From an uncultured Bacteroidia bacterium (lineage in GTDB: Bacteria; Bacteroidota; Bacteroidia; Bacteroidales; UBA932), in contig CACZDC010000001.1 of the NCBI GenBank assembly GCA_902779785.1, positions 186,001-250,000 of the forward strand: a DNA stretch of 64,000 nucleotides, written 5' to 3'. Position numbers and translations under genes: made by a program. Of the stretch, positions 17,491 to 25,288 are shown piece by piece. Within the stretch, counting starts at the first letter, position 1. Each line of letters opens with the position of its first letter. Under the pieces are notes generated by a model. That model did not search any database. It saw nothing but the letters and a program-made list of their open reading frames with translations, and was not told the origin of the DNA.

Positions 17491-18646
17491 AGCGAGACTT
17501 GCCTGGTTGCGCGGACAGCATCAGGAACTCCTGAACAGAATAAATGTCCCCGTCGAGGGCAACGGAATCTATGAGCGCTACCGCTATCCGGTGCTTACGG
17601 CGGAGCATACGCCGCTGGAATGGCGCTACGACCTGGACGAGGGGAGCAATCCTTTCCTGATGGAACGCTTCGGCATCCACGCCGTCCTGAATCCGGGTGC
17701 AATCAAATGGAATGGCCGCTATCTGCTTGCCGTCCGGGTGGAAGGGGCCGACAGAAAGTCGTTCTTCGCAATCGCCGAAAGCCCGGACGGAATCAACGGA
17801 TTCCGTTTCTGGGACCGTCCAGTCGTTCTTCCCGAATATGGTGAGCCGGCGACAAATGTCTATGATATGAGGCTGACTGCCCACGAGGATGGATGGGTTT
17901 ACGGCATCTTCTGCGTGGAACGGAAGGACCCCTGTGCCGGGGCCGGAGACTTCTCTTCAGCCGTCGCTGCCGCCGGAGTCGCGCGGACCAAGGACTTTGT
18001 CCATTGGGAACGCCTGCCGGATATTGTCTCCAAGTGCCAGCAGCGCAATGTCGTGCTCCATCCGGAGTTCGTGGACGGGAAATATGCCCTTTACACGCGT
18101 CCGCAGGATGGATTTATCCAGGCGGGGAATGCCGGCGGAATAGGTTGGGCGCTGGTCTCTTCGATGGAAGATGCGGTCATCAACGGAGAGCGGATCATCA
18201 ATCACCGCTTCTACCACACCATCAAAGAGAGCAAGAACGGGGAGGGCCCGCATCCGCTGAAAACGCCTCAGGGCTGGCTCCATCTGGCCCACGGTGTCCG
18301 TGCCTGTGCTTCCGGCCTCCGCTATGTCCTGTATATGTATATGACTTCCCTCGAGGACCCCGCCGTGGTCATCGCCGAACCGGCCGGCCTGCTTCTGGCT
18401 CCGGAAGGGGATGAGTATGTGGGAGACGTGATGAACGTCGTGTTCTCGAACGGATGGATAGCAGACGAAGACGGCCGCGTGCTGATCTATTACGCTTCTT
18501 CCGACACTCGTATCCACGTCGCCGAATCCAGCATCGACCGGCTTGTGGACTACTGTCTCCATACCGAGCCGGACGGTATGCGGACTGCCCTTTCGGTGGA
18601 AAGGCTGAACCGACTGATCGACAAGAACAATGGCAAAGCTTTCTGA
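17480..18646 (+). CDS. GH130 beta-1,4-mannosyl-glucose phosphorylase
   Basis: Cytoplasmic enzyme that splits 4-O-beta-mannosyl-glucose with phosphate into mannose-1-phosphate and glucose. The 388 residues match the normal length of this subfamily, with typical motifs: [19 protein letters not shown], the proton-donor Asp129 in [35 protein letters not shown] and [12 protein letters not shown] 17480 ([10 protein letters not shown]) overlaps the GH26 stop by 11 bases; ATG 17471 would add three residues. The epimerase at 20018 makes its substrate. Confidence 0.92.
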   Translation: MNYKARLAWLRGQHQELLNRINVPVEGNGIYERYRYPVLTAEHTPLEWRYDLDEGSNPFLMERFGIHAVLNPGAIKWNGRYLLAVRVEGADRKSFFAIAESPDGINGFRFWDRPVVLPEYGEPATNVYDMRLTAHEDGWVYGIFCVERKDPCAGAGDFSSAVAAAGVARTKDFVHWERLPDIVSKCQQRNVVLHPEFVDGKYALYTRPQDGFIQAGNAGGIGWALVSSMEDAVINGERIINHRFYHTIKESKNGEGPHPLKTPQGWLHLAHGVRACASGLRYVLYMYMTSLEDPAVVIAEPAGLLLAPEGDEYVGDVMNVVFSNGWIADEDGRVLIYYASSDTRIHVAESSIDRLVDYCLHTEPDGMRTALSVERLNRLIDKNNGKAF

Positions 18647-20021
18647 GAAAATAGCTTATGGTTTCGGAGATATGGCTTCCAGTATGTTCTGGAAGATATT
18701 CTCCTATTACCTGCCCATCTTTTATTCAGACGTTTTCGGTTTGAAGCCGGCCCACGCAGCGACGCTGCTTCTGGTGACGAAATTCTATGACGCAGTCAGC
18801 GATCCCGTAATGGGCCTTATCGCCGACCGCACCCATAGCAAGTGGGGAAAATACCGCCCCTGGCTGCTCTGGATGGCACTTCCTTTCGCCCTTATCGGGG
18901 TGGCGTCCTTTTATGTCCCCGATCTGGGATATGAGGCGAAACATCTGTATGCCTATCTGATGTACATCTTGATGATGACGGTCTATACCGCCGTGAATGT
19001 GCCCTATGGCGCAATGCTCGGCGTCGTAAGTGCCGATTCAAGAGAAAAGTCGGTGTTTTCTTCATACCGGATGTTCTTTGCCTATATCGGAAGTTTCGTG
19101 GCAATGGGCATTTTCTGGCTCTTTGAAAAGAAGATAATCGGGACTGAAGGACCCTCCGGCCGCATTATACGAGGAGTTGGCGATGCCGCGCCCCTGCAAT
19201 GGACAGCCGTCGTGGCAATTGTGGCAGGGCTCTGTGCCGTCCTCTTCCTGCTCTGCTTTGCCCTGACCAGGGAGCACGTGACTGAGAACGGTGAAAAGCG
19301 TACAGCCTCTGTTTCCGCCGATATCAAGGCGCTGCTGAAGAACAGTCCCTGGTGGCTGCTTCTCGGAGCAGGTATCGGGCAGCTGCTCTTCAGTTCCCTC
19401 AGGGGCGGCGCTGCGGCCTATTATTTCGCCAATATCCTGGGAGAGAATCCTCTTGTCACCTGTTCTGTCTTTCTCCTTCTTGGGGAGGTGGCCCAGATGG
19501 CCGGTGTAACGCTTGCCGTTCCGCTTTCCGGCAGCCTCGGAAAGCGCAATACCTTCCTTTTTTCCCTGCTTGGGATTGCCCTTCTGAGCTGCGGGATTTA
19601 TTTCCTTCCCGACACGCGTGCCGGAATGTGGCTGCTGCTTTTGCTGCAGGTTTTGGTCTGTGTCGGCATAGGGATAGGCTCGCCGCTGATATGGTCAATG
19701 TTCGCTGATGTGGCCGATGCCTCCGAACTGGAGCACGGCACGCTCTCGACAGGCCTTATTTTCTCTTCCTCTTCAATGGCCCAGAAAGCCGGAGGGGCCC
19801 TTGGCGGCTTCCTGCTGCTGATGATTCTCGCCTATGCCGGCTATGACAAGGACCTCGCCATCCAGGGGGCAGGGACGCTTAGGGCGATCAAGGCTCTGAT
19901 GAGTTTCATCCCGGCCATAGGGGCGGTTCTCGGGGCGGCCTGCCTTTGTTTCTACCCATATACGACTCAGCGGATGAAGGAGATCCAGGAGGCGTTGAAA
20001 AAACAGCGGGAAGAGAGATGA
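18630..20021 (+). CDS. GPH-family (MelB-like) glycoside:cation symporter
   Basis: Inner-membrane transporter of 463 residues with about twelve hydrophobic segments. The opening [19 protein letters not shown] and the loop [21 protein letters not shown] are typical of the GPH family, with the conserved Asp residues that couple sugar to Na+ or H+. It overlaps GH130 by 17 bases and the epimerase by 4. In this operon it most likely carries mannobiose or other short manno-oligosaccharides into the cytoplasm. Confidence 0.9.
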   Translation: MAKLSEKIAYGFGDMASSMFWKIFSYYLPIFYSDVFGLKPAHAATLLLVTKFYDAVSDPVMGLIADRTHSKWGKYRPWLLWMALPFALIGVASFYVPDLGYEAKHLYAYLMYILMMTVYTAVNVPYGAMLGVVSADSREKSVFSSYRMFFAYIGSFVAMGIFWLFEKKIIGTEGPSGRIIRGVGDAAPLQWTAVVAIVAGLCAVLFLLCFALTREHVTENGEKRTASVSADIKALLKNSPWWLLLGAGIGQLLFSSLRGGAAAYYFANILGENPLVTCSVFLLLGEVAQMAGVTLAVPLSGSLGKRNTFLFSLLGIALLSCGIYFLPDTRAGMWLLLLLQVLVCVGIGIGSPLIWSMFADVADASELEHGTLSTGLIFSSSSMAQKAGGALGGFLLLMILAYAGYDKDLAIQGAGTLRAIKALMSFIPAIGAVLGAACLCFYPYTTQRMKEIQEALKKQREER

Positions 20022-21160
20022 GGGATGCCGCGACTATGCTTACGGAAAGCATCCTTCCGTTCTGGCTGGGCCTGAAAGACCCGGCCGGCGGTTTTTTCGG
20101 AGAAGCGGACGGGGCAGGGCGTATTCGGAAAGATGCGGACCGCGGGGCAGTTCTGAATGCCAGGATACTTTGGACCTTCTCAGCCGCGTACCGGGTATTG
20201 GGAACAGAGTCGTATGCGGATGCCGCCCGTTGGGCGCTCTCCTATTTCCTGGATCATTTCCTGGATAAGGATGCGGGCGGGGTGTACTGGTGTCTGGATG
20301 CATCCGGCCGTCCCCTTGATGACAAAAAACAGCTTTACGCCCAGGCCTTTGCCATCTATGGCCTGAGCGAGGCGGCGCTGTCCCTCGGGGACTCCAGGGC
20401 ACGGGAAACAGCCGTCAGCCTTTTCCGCCTGGTGGAAAAGCACTATCGCGATGCCCTGTACGGGGGCTATGCTGAGGCGCTTGCAAAGGATTTCTCTCCG
20501 CTAGAAGATATGTCCCTGAGCGAGAAAGACATAAATGCGCCCAAAACTATGAATTCCCATCTGCACTTGATGGAAGCCTACGCCGCGCTCTTCAGGATTT
20601 GGCCGGATCCGGGCCTGGAGGCTGCTCTGAGGGCGCTTATCGACATCATTGGCGGGCGGATGACGGGAGAAGACGGACACCTCAGGCTTTATTTCGAGCG
20701 GGACTGGACGGTCCTTCCCGGAGAAATCTCCTGCGGTCACGACATTGAAACTTCCTGGCTTCTGACGGAGGCGGCTGAGATTATCGGTGATGCGTCCCTG
20801 ACGGCAAATATTCGTCCCCTCTCCCTTCGCCTCGGCCGGGCCGGAAATACTGACCTTCGGGCAGATGGTTCTCTAAGCGGAGAGTGGTGGACCTATGCCG
20901 AGACCGTGGTCGGCAATCTATACCTCCATATCTTCCACGTTGAGCCGGGGGCTATGGACAATGCGCTTCGCTGCTGGGATTATCTCTCGGCCCATCTTGT
21001 GGACAGAGAGCACGGAGAATGGTACTGGGGGCTTCTTCCGGACGGATCGCCGGACACCGTTTCTCCTAAAGCCGGCTTTTGGAAATGCCCCTACCACAAT
21101 TCGCGAATGTGCCTGGAACTGCTCACCCACGGCGGAGTTCTTTTGCAGCCTGGGCTTTGA
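20018..21160 (+). CDS. AGE-family 2-epimerase (cellobiose/mannobiose 2-epimerase type)
   Basis: Cytoplasmic enzyme that epimerises the reducing-end sugar, here most likely turning beta-1,4-mannobiose into mannosyl-glucose for GH130. 380 residues with the (alpha/alpha)6 barrel motifs of the family: PFWLGLKDPAGGFFGE, KQLYAQAFAIYGLSEA, MNSHLHLMEAY, GHDIETSWLL and a late WKCPYHNSRMCLELL, which supply the conserved His residues. Start in the ATGA overlap with the symporter; the reading frame continues upstream but only inside that gene. It is the last gene of the mannan operon. Confidence 0.9.
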   Translation: MRDAATMLTESILPFWLGLKDPAGGFFGEADGAGRIRKDADRGAVLNARILWTFSAAYRVLGTESYADAARWALSYFLDHFLDKDAGGVYWCLDASGRPLDDKKQLYAQAFAIYGLSEAALSLGDSRARETAVSLFRLVEKHYRDALYGGYAEALAKDFSPLEDMSLSEKDINAPKTMNSHLHLMEAYAALFRIWPDPGLEAALRALIDIIGGRMTGEDGHLRLYFERDWTVLPGEISCGHDIETSWLLTEAAEIIGDASLTANIRPLSLRLGRAGNTDLRADGSLSGEWWTYAETVVGNLYLHIFHVEPGAMDNALRCWDYLSAHLVDREHGEWYWGLLPDGSPDTVSPKAGFWKCPYHNSRMCLELLTHGGVLLQPGL

Positions 21161-21268
21161 CTATCAGCTGCTATATTTGCTCTTGTCTGTGAGGTAGGCG
21201 ATCGTATTCAATTCCATCCCCATCCCCATATAAACAAAAAACCATCACAAGAACTTGTGACGGGTATA
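21161..21268. other. Non-coding stretch after the mannan operon
   Basis: No gene is visible. It contains a -7-like TATATTTG (21172-21179) pointing right with nothing to express, and the terminator described at 21235-21263. No clear forward-strand terminator for the mannan operon is seen. Confidence 0.4.
21235..21263 (-). terminator. Terminator of tRNA-Met transcript
   Basis: On the minus strand the sequence CGTCACAAG-TT-CTTGTGATG is a hairpin followed by GGTTTTTTG. It lies about 55 bases after the tRNA-Met CCA end. Confidence 0.6.
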
Positions 21269-21346
21269 TCTGGAGTTTGGGTGCAGGGTACGTACTAATC
21301 TGCACGCCTATGTTGGTGTGGTAGCGGGAGTGGGTCACGATCCCAC
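21269..21346 (-). repeat. tRNA-Met 3' end plus flank, intact partner of the 3.6 kb copy
   Basis: 78 bases that match 3612-3695 in the same direction (72 identical). It covers the T-arm and acceptor end of the intact tRNA-Met and the bases after it, including the inverted repeat GTGCAG-N13-CTGCAC, whose middle contains the palindrome GTACGTAC. Confidence 0.7.
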
Positions 21347-21395
21347 GACCTCCGGATTATGAATCCGACGCTCTAACCAGCTGAGCTACCCCGCC
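21319..21395 (-). tRNA. tRNA-Met (anticodon CAT), elongator type
   Basis: A complete cloverleaf of 77 bases with encoded CCA. The acceptor is GGCGGGG/TCCCGCT (G1-U72 and G7-U66 wobbles), D-arm GCTC/GAGC, anticodon stem TCGGA/TCCGG around TTCATAA (anticodon at 21359-21361), and T-stem GTGGG/CCCAC. The T-loop reads ATCGTGA instead of the usual TTCRAnn, so both U54 and A58 are changed (A54, U58). A CAT anticodon could also mean tRNA-Ile with lysidine, but the body resembles Bacteroidales elongator tRNA-Met. Confidence 0.85.
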
Positions 21396-21406
21396 GTCAT
21401 TGTCAT

Positions 21407-21436
21407 AAAAAAATCAGCTTGACGAAGGCTGATTTT
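21407..21436 (-). terminator. Hairpin with T-run between tRNA-Gln and tRNA-Met
   Basis: Minus strand: AAAATCAGC, loop CTTCGTCAA, GCTGATTTTTTT. It looks like a genuine Rho-independent terminator two bases after tRNA-Gln. It would cut tRNA-Met off from the tRNA-Gln promoter unless read-through or processing occurs. Confidence 0.65.
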
Positions 21437-21437
21437 G

Positions 21438-21508
21438 TTGAGATAGAAGGACTCGAACCCTCACTGACAGAGCCAGAATCTGTAGTGCTACCATTACACC
21501 ATATCTCA
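21438..21508 (-). tRNA. tRNA-Gln (anticodon CTG)
   Basis: 71 bases: acceptor TGAGATA/TATCTCA, anticodon stem ACAGA/TCTGT around TTCTGGC (anticodon CTG, at 21474-21476), and T-arm GAGGG TTCGAGT CCTTC with a canonical loop. Discriminator A, no encoded CCA, unlike the neighbouring tRNA-Met. Confidence 0.93.
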
Positions 21509-21528
21509 ATCTGTCCCGAATGGGACTG

Positions 21529-21558
21529 CAAATGTACAACTTTTTTCTTAATGTACAA
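21529..21558 (-). promoter_or_regulatory. Promoter of the tRNA genes
   Basis: Minus strand: TTG (21556-21558), 19-base spacer, TACATTTG (21529-21536). This is a full -33/-7 Bacteroidota promoter placed 20 bases before tRNA-Gln. Confidence 0.65.
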
Positions 21559-21578
21559 GGAATACTGCAAAAAAAAGT

Positions 21579-21586
21579 TATATTTG
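21579..21586 (+). promoter_or_regulatory. -7 promoter element of the kinase-AAA gene
   Basis: TATATTTG matches TAnnTTTG and lies 21 bases before the ATG at 21608. It is back-to-back with the tRNA promoter. Confidence 0.5.
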
Positions 21587-21607
21587 TAAGCCATAAAAAC
21601 TTGACTT

Positions 21608-23347
21608 ATGTTCATTCTAAAAGAATCAAATACTGTCGGGAAGTACCGTGTAAGCTTGTTTATCAAGGAAGGAGTCTACAATTCCACCTACCGTGTGGAG
21701 ACGGAGGACGGGAAGTCTTATTTTATGAAATTGTATGACTCTGAAATGATTCCGCCGAAGCTGAAGACCGAGGAGGGGGTGCTGGAGATTGTCGGATGCC
21801 GCAAGATCAATCACGAAAACGTCGTCTCATACGTGGATGACGGCGTCTATGAAAGCGGCGGGAAGGAATATCCATACCTTATCACGGAATTTTTCCACGG
21901 GCGGCTTCTTTCCGAATATCTCCGGGAAGGGGTTTCGTTCGGGGTGGAAACATCCAAACAGATTATCTCCGGTGTGCTCAAGGGGCTGGAGCATATCCAC
22001 AGCCTCGAAATGAACCACAACGACATCACTCCGAGAAACATCATCCTGGACGAGATAGAAAAGGACAAGTATATCCCGAGGATAATAGACCTTGGCCATC
22101 TGTGCGGCTATGTCGGCGGCGCTCCTCCTTTCCCGGTGAGGGACCTCAACCTGCTGTACTGCTCTCCCGAGCAGTTCGTAGGCGAATTCGGGAGCCGTGG
22201 TGACGTGTTTGCGGCGGCCGCCCTGCTTTATACCTTAATAACAGGCAAGGCTCCTTGGGAAGTGGAAATTGACGAGAGCCTGCCTTATGTCCAGAAAAAG
22301 GCCATCGTCCGCGAGGCTCGCAAAAATCCTCTCGACACCGACGCCCTGTTGAAAGCCGGAGCCGACCAGTCCTTGGTCGACCTCATCCTCTGCGCCCTGG
22401 AAGACGTGCCGCGCAAGCGTCTCAATCTTCAGGATTTCATTGCCGGAATCTCGGGAGAGGCCAGTTTCACCCCGCCTGAAAAGGAAGAGTCAGAGCCGAA
22501 GAAGGAGACTCCGGAGGGCGGCCGCGCTAAAAAGGAGGAGTCCACGGTTTCCGTGAGTTTCAAAAAGAGCAGCGGGGGCGGCGGCTTTGCGGATGTCGCC
22601 GGAATGGAGGCGCTCAAGGAGGACCTCACCCGCCGCGTAATCTGGGTGCTCAAGGACAAGGAGAAGGCCGAGAAATACCGCCTGCTCCCGCCCAACGGAA
22701 TGGTCCTTTATGGCCCTCCGGGCTGCGGCAAGACCTTTTTCGCGCAGAAATTCGCCGAAGAGGCCGGATTCAATTTCACTATGGTGAACGGCTCTGACCT
22801 CGGCAGCATCTATGTCCACGGTACCCAGGGCAAGATCGCCGACCTGTTCAAGAAGGCCCGTGAAAACACCCCGGCAATCCTCTGTTTCGATGAATTCGAC
22901 GCCTTCGTCCCCTCCAGGGGCAGTTCCAATGCCGACCATAAGGCCGACGAGGTCAATGAATTCCTGTCTCAGTTGAACAATTGCGCGAAGGATGGACTCT
23001 TTGTCATCGGCACGACCAACCGTCTGGATATGATAGACCCTGCGGTACTTCGCAAGGGACGTATGGACCTTCACGTCGAAATCCCGGCCCCGGACAAGGA
23101 GACCCGCAGGAAAATTTTCGACATCCATCTCAAAGGACGCCCGCTTGCCGCCGACATAGATACGGACCTGCTTGCCGAAAAGACTCCGAACTATGCCTCT
23201 TCCGACATTGCCTTCATCGTCAACGAGGCGGCGATGATGGCCGCTCTGGCGGACCAGGACATTTCCCAGTCGCATCTGCTGCATTCCGTGGAGAGCAACC
23301 CTTCCTCCCTCGTTCCCGTAAAATCAAGACCCAAAATAGGCTTTTAA
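21608..23347 (+). CDS. Ser/Thr-type protein kinase fused to an AAA ATPase
   Basis: 579 residues with two enzymes in one chain. Residues 12-280 are a eukaryote-like kinase: glycine loop near 21-28, ATP-binding Lys41 (YFMKLY), catalytic loop H137-N-D139 to N144 (HNDITPRN, with Thr where Ser/Thr kinases have Lys), DLG 161-163, SPE 186-188 and DVFAAAALLYTLITGKAPW. A charged linker (285-320) leads to an AAA module (325-560) with Walker A GPPGCGKT (369-376), Walker B LCFDEF (425-430), sensor Asn471 and the RKGRMD arginine finger (R485). The AAA part resembles CDC48/FtsH-type unfoldases. No membrane helix. Partners and substrates are unknown; the next genes encode YbjN-like and PrsW-like proteins. 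Confidence 0.9.
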   Translation: MFILKESNTVGKYRVSLFIKEGVYNSTYRVETEDGKSYFMKLYDSEMIPPKLKTEEGVLEIVGCRKINHENVVSYVDDGVYESGGKEYPYLITEFFHGRLLSEYLREGVSFGVETSKQIISGVLKGLEHIHSLEMNHNDITPRNIILDEIEKDKYIPRIIDLGHLCGYVGGAPPFPVRDLNLLYCSPEQFVGEFGSRGDVFAAAALLYTLITGKAPWEVEIDESLPYVQKKAIVREARKNPLDTDALLKAGADQSLVDLILCALEDVPRKRLNLQDFIAGISGEASFTPPEKEESEPKKETPEGGRAKKEESTVSVSFKKSSGGGGFADVAGMEALKEDLTRRVIWVLKDKEKAEKYRLLPPNGMVLYGPPGCGKTFFAQKFAEEAGFNFTMVNGSDLGSIYVHGTQGKIADLFKKARENTPAILCFDEFDAFVPSRGSSNADHKADEVNEFLSQLNNCAKDGLFVIGTTNRLDMIDPAVLRKGRMDLHVEIPAPDKETRRKIFDIHLKGRPLAADIDTDLLAEKTPNYASSDIAFIVNEAAMMAALADQDISQSHLLHSVESNPSSLVPVKSRPKIGF

Positions 23348-23371
23348 CACAACCCCAAAACACAAAACATT

Positions 23372-23752
23372 ATGAAACTAAGCAAAGACGACATTCGCCA
23401 GTATCTGGCCTCCGAAGGTCTTCAGCCCGAGGAAAAATCCTACGGATTCTATTTCCGCTACCAGATGCGCAATTTCTTCATCGAGTACGATGAGGACGAC
23501 GACCAGTATCTTCGCATCATTATGCCCGGCATCTACGAGGCCAACGAGGACAATTTGCTGGAAGTCCTGCAGGCCTGCAATGAAGTGGACCAAAGCCGCA
23601 AGGTAATCAAATGCTATGTGTCCGACGAAGATGTGGATCTCGCGGCAGAGCTCCTCGTGGACGAGACTCCCATACTCGGAGACATCGTTCCCCGCGCCCT
23701 CGGTATGCTTCTCGGCGGCCAGGAGACTTTCTACAAGGCACTCAAGGGCTGA
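23372..23752 (+). CDS. YbjN-domain protein
   Basis: 126 acidic residues (KLSKDDIRQYLASEG, NFFIEYDEDDDQYLRI, ANEDNLLEVLQACNEVD, DVDLAAELLVDE) matching the YbjN / type-III-secretion-chaperone-like fold, usually a small protein-binding module. It begins 24 bases after the kinase-AAA gene and ends seven bases before prsW, so the three are likely one operon. A role as adaptor for the kinase-AAA protein is possible but not shown. Confidence 0.7.
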   Translation: MKLSKDDIRQYLASEGLQPEEKSYGFYFRYQMRNFFIEYDEDDDQYLRIIMPGIYEANEDNLLEVLQACNEVDQSRKVIKCYVSDEDVDLAAELLVDETPILGDIVPRALGMLLGGQETFYKALKG

Positions 23753-23758
23753 TAGCCT

Positions 23759-24472
23759 ATGTTGTATGTATTTGCGCTGGCCTTGTTGCCAGCGCTCATT
23801 TTATTGTATTATGTCTATTCGCAGGACCGGCTTCAGCCGGAGCCTTTCAAAATGCTTGCGAAAGGCTTTGGCTGGGGTTGTCTTTCGGTCCTTGTGTCCC
23901 TGTGCATCTCCGGCCCGCTTCTCGTCGTCGGCCTGATACCTCCGGAGGTGGATTCTTTCGCTTCGGCACTGACTACGGCGTTCGTGGGCGCAGCCATTCC
24001 GGAAGAGTGCGCGAAACTTTTGTGCCTGCATCTTTTTCTCCGCCGGAATCCCTGGTTCGACGAGAGAATGGACGGTATAGTCTATGCCGCGTGCGTGGGA
24101 ATGGGCTTTGCCGCCTTTGAAAATCTGGAATACCTGATCGCCGCCGATACGGAGTGGGTCACAGTGGGCATAGGACGGTCCCTGACGGCCATTCCGGGGC
24201 ATTTCGGTTTTGCTGTCATTATGGGCTATTATTATTCGCTGTACCGTTTTGGCGGAACCGCTTCGGCCGGGGCGGGATGGAAGATGATTGTCTTCCCGAT
24301 ACTGGCCCACGGCTGTTATGACGCTATAGCGATGACGGCCAATGTCACGCCAGAACTCTCCGGGGTCATCACCGTCGCCGTCCTCATCTTTGTGTTCCAG
24401 ATGGTCAAATGGGCCAGGAAAAAGATATCAGTCCTGCAGGAGGAGAGTAAGGGCGACGAAATCCTCCACTGA
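23759..24472 (+). CDS. prsW: PrsW-family intramembrane metalloprotease
   Basis: 237 residues with about seven membrane segments. Family motifs are present: PEECAKL (the EExxK zinc-site motif), GFAAFENLEY and PGHFGFAVIMGYY, plus a late AHGCYDAI His. PrsW enzymes make the first cut in membrane anti-sigma factors in Bacillus; the substrate here is unknown. The last 45 bases overlap the end of rsmA, which runs the other way. Confidence 0.85.
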   Translation: MLYVFALALLPALILLYYVYSQDRLQPEPFKMLAKGFGWGCLSVLVSLCISGPLLVVGLIPPEVDSFASALTTAFVGAAIPEECAKLLCLHLFLRRNPWFDERMDGIVYAACVGMGFAAFENLEYLIAADTEWVTVGIGRSLTAIPGHFGFAVIMGYYYSLYRFGGTASAGAGWKMIVFPILAHGCYDAIAMTANVTPELSGVITVAVLIFVFQMVKWARKKISVLQEESKGDEILH

Positions 24473-25225
24473 CAGTTTTTCGGGACGGAGGCTGAATATT
24501 TCCTTCGAGAGGAAGGCGGCGGTCTGCTCTCCGCTCCAGCCGCATCTTCGAGCCTTGGCCTCGACGAGGGGTTTCAGGGGATTGCGGAGCATCTTCCGCC
24601 TCTGCCCGAAACTGGTCTTGACAATGGTCTTGAAAAGGGCCTCGTCACAGCCGAGGGAGGTGCGGGAATTGCGTCTGAGGCGTATTACCGCTGATTCCAC
24701 CTTCGGCGGCGGAGCGAAGCAGCCGCTTCCGACCGTGAACAGGTACTCAATGTCATACCAGGCTTGCAGGAGCACGGAAAGTATTCCGTAGGTCTTTGAA
24801 CCTGGGGCCTCGGCAATGCGTTCGGCCACTTCCTTCTGTATCATACAGACAACTTCGGGGATGCGGTCCTTATGGTCCAGTATCTTGAAGAAAATCTGCG
24901 AGGAGATGTTGTATGGGAAGTTCCCGATTACGGCAAAGCTTTCCGGAAAAATCTTTTCCAGCCTCAGAGTCAGAAAATCGGCCTGCATCAAGCGGCCCTG
25001 CATCCCCTGGAAATGCCTCAGGAGATAATCCACCGACTCCCCGTCAATCTCCACAAGTTTAAGGTCTATGTCTTCACGCTGAAGCAGATACTGTGTCAGT
25101 ACGCCCATTCCGGGACCGACCTCCAGGGTCGGGAGGCCGCCGCCGAGGGCGTCCACGATTGCCTTTGCCACTTTCTGGTCGGTCAGGAAATGCTGGCCGA
25201 GTGATTTTTTCGCTCTAACTTCCAT
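24428..25225 (-). CDS. rsmA: 16S rRNA (A1518/A1519) dimethyltransferase RsmA (KsgA)
   Basis: Dimethylates two adjacent adenosines in helix 45 of 16S rRNA during small-subunit assembly, using SAM. 265 residues with the family motifs AKKSLGQHFLTD, LEVGPGMGVLT (SAM loop), NFPYNISS (the N-x-P-Y active site) and FGQRRKMLRNPL. ATG 25225 is chosen because a further eight residues upstream would lie across the -7 box. The 3' end overlaps prsW by 45 bases in convergent orientation. Confidence 0.95.
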   Translation of the reverse strand: MEVRAKKSLGQHFLTDQKVAKAIVDALGGGLPTLEVGPGMGVLTQYLLQREDIDLKLVEIDGESVDYLLRHFQGMQGRLMQADFLTLRLEKIFPESFAVIGNFPYNISSQIFFKILDHKDRIPEVVCMIQKEVAERIAEAPGSKTYGILSVLLQAWYDIEYLFTVGSGCFAPPPKVESAVIRLRRNSRTSLGCDEALFKTIVKTSFGQRRKMLRNPLKPLVEAKARRCGWSGEQTAAFLSKEIFSLRPEKLSVEDFVALTLLLQD

Positions 25226-25230
25226 AGACG

Positions 25231-25238
25231 CAAAGATA
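25231..25238 (-). promoter_or_regulatory. -7 promoter element of rsmA
   Basis: Minus-strand TATCTTTG ends five bases before the rsmA ATG, so the transcript is probably leaderless. Confidence 0.5.
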
Positions 25239-25259
25239 AGGTTTTTCATATAAAATGAC

Positions 25260-25267
25260 TATCTTTG
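25260..25267 (+). promoter_or_regulatory. -7 promoter element of aspS
   Basis: TATCTTTG lies 21 bases before ATG 25289. It faces away from the rsmA promoter; the two boxes are 21 bases apart. Confidence 0.5.
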
Positions 25268-25288
25268 TATGATAATCATTTGACTCTA

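Noticed and set aside
21172-21179. TATATTTG box after the mannan operon as a promoter
   Set aside because: It matches the -7 pattern but no gene, tRNA or structured RNA follows on the plus strand within reach; kept only as a remark.
3700-21268. An integrase or transposase belonging to the proposed island
   Set aside because: I read all frames between the repeats and found only the regulator and PUL genes; the island idea rests on the repeats alone.
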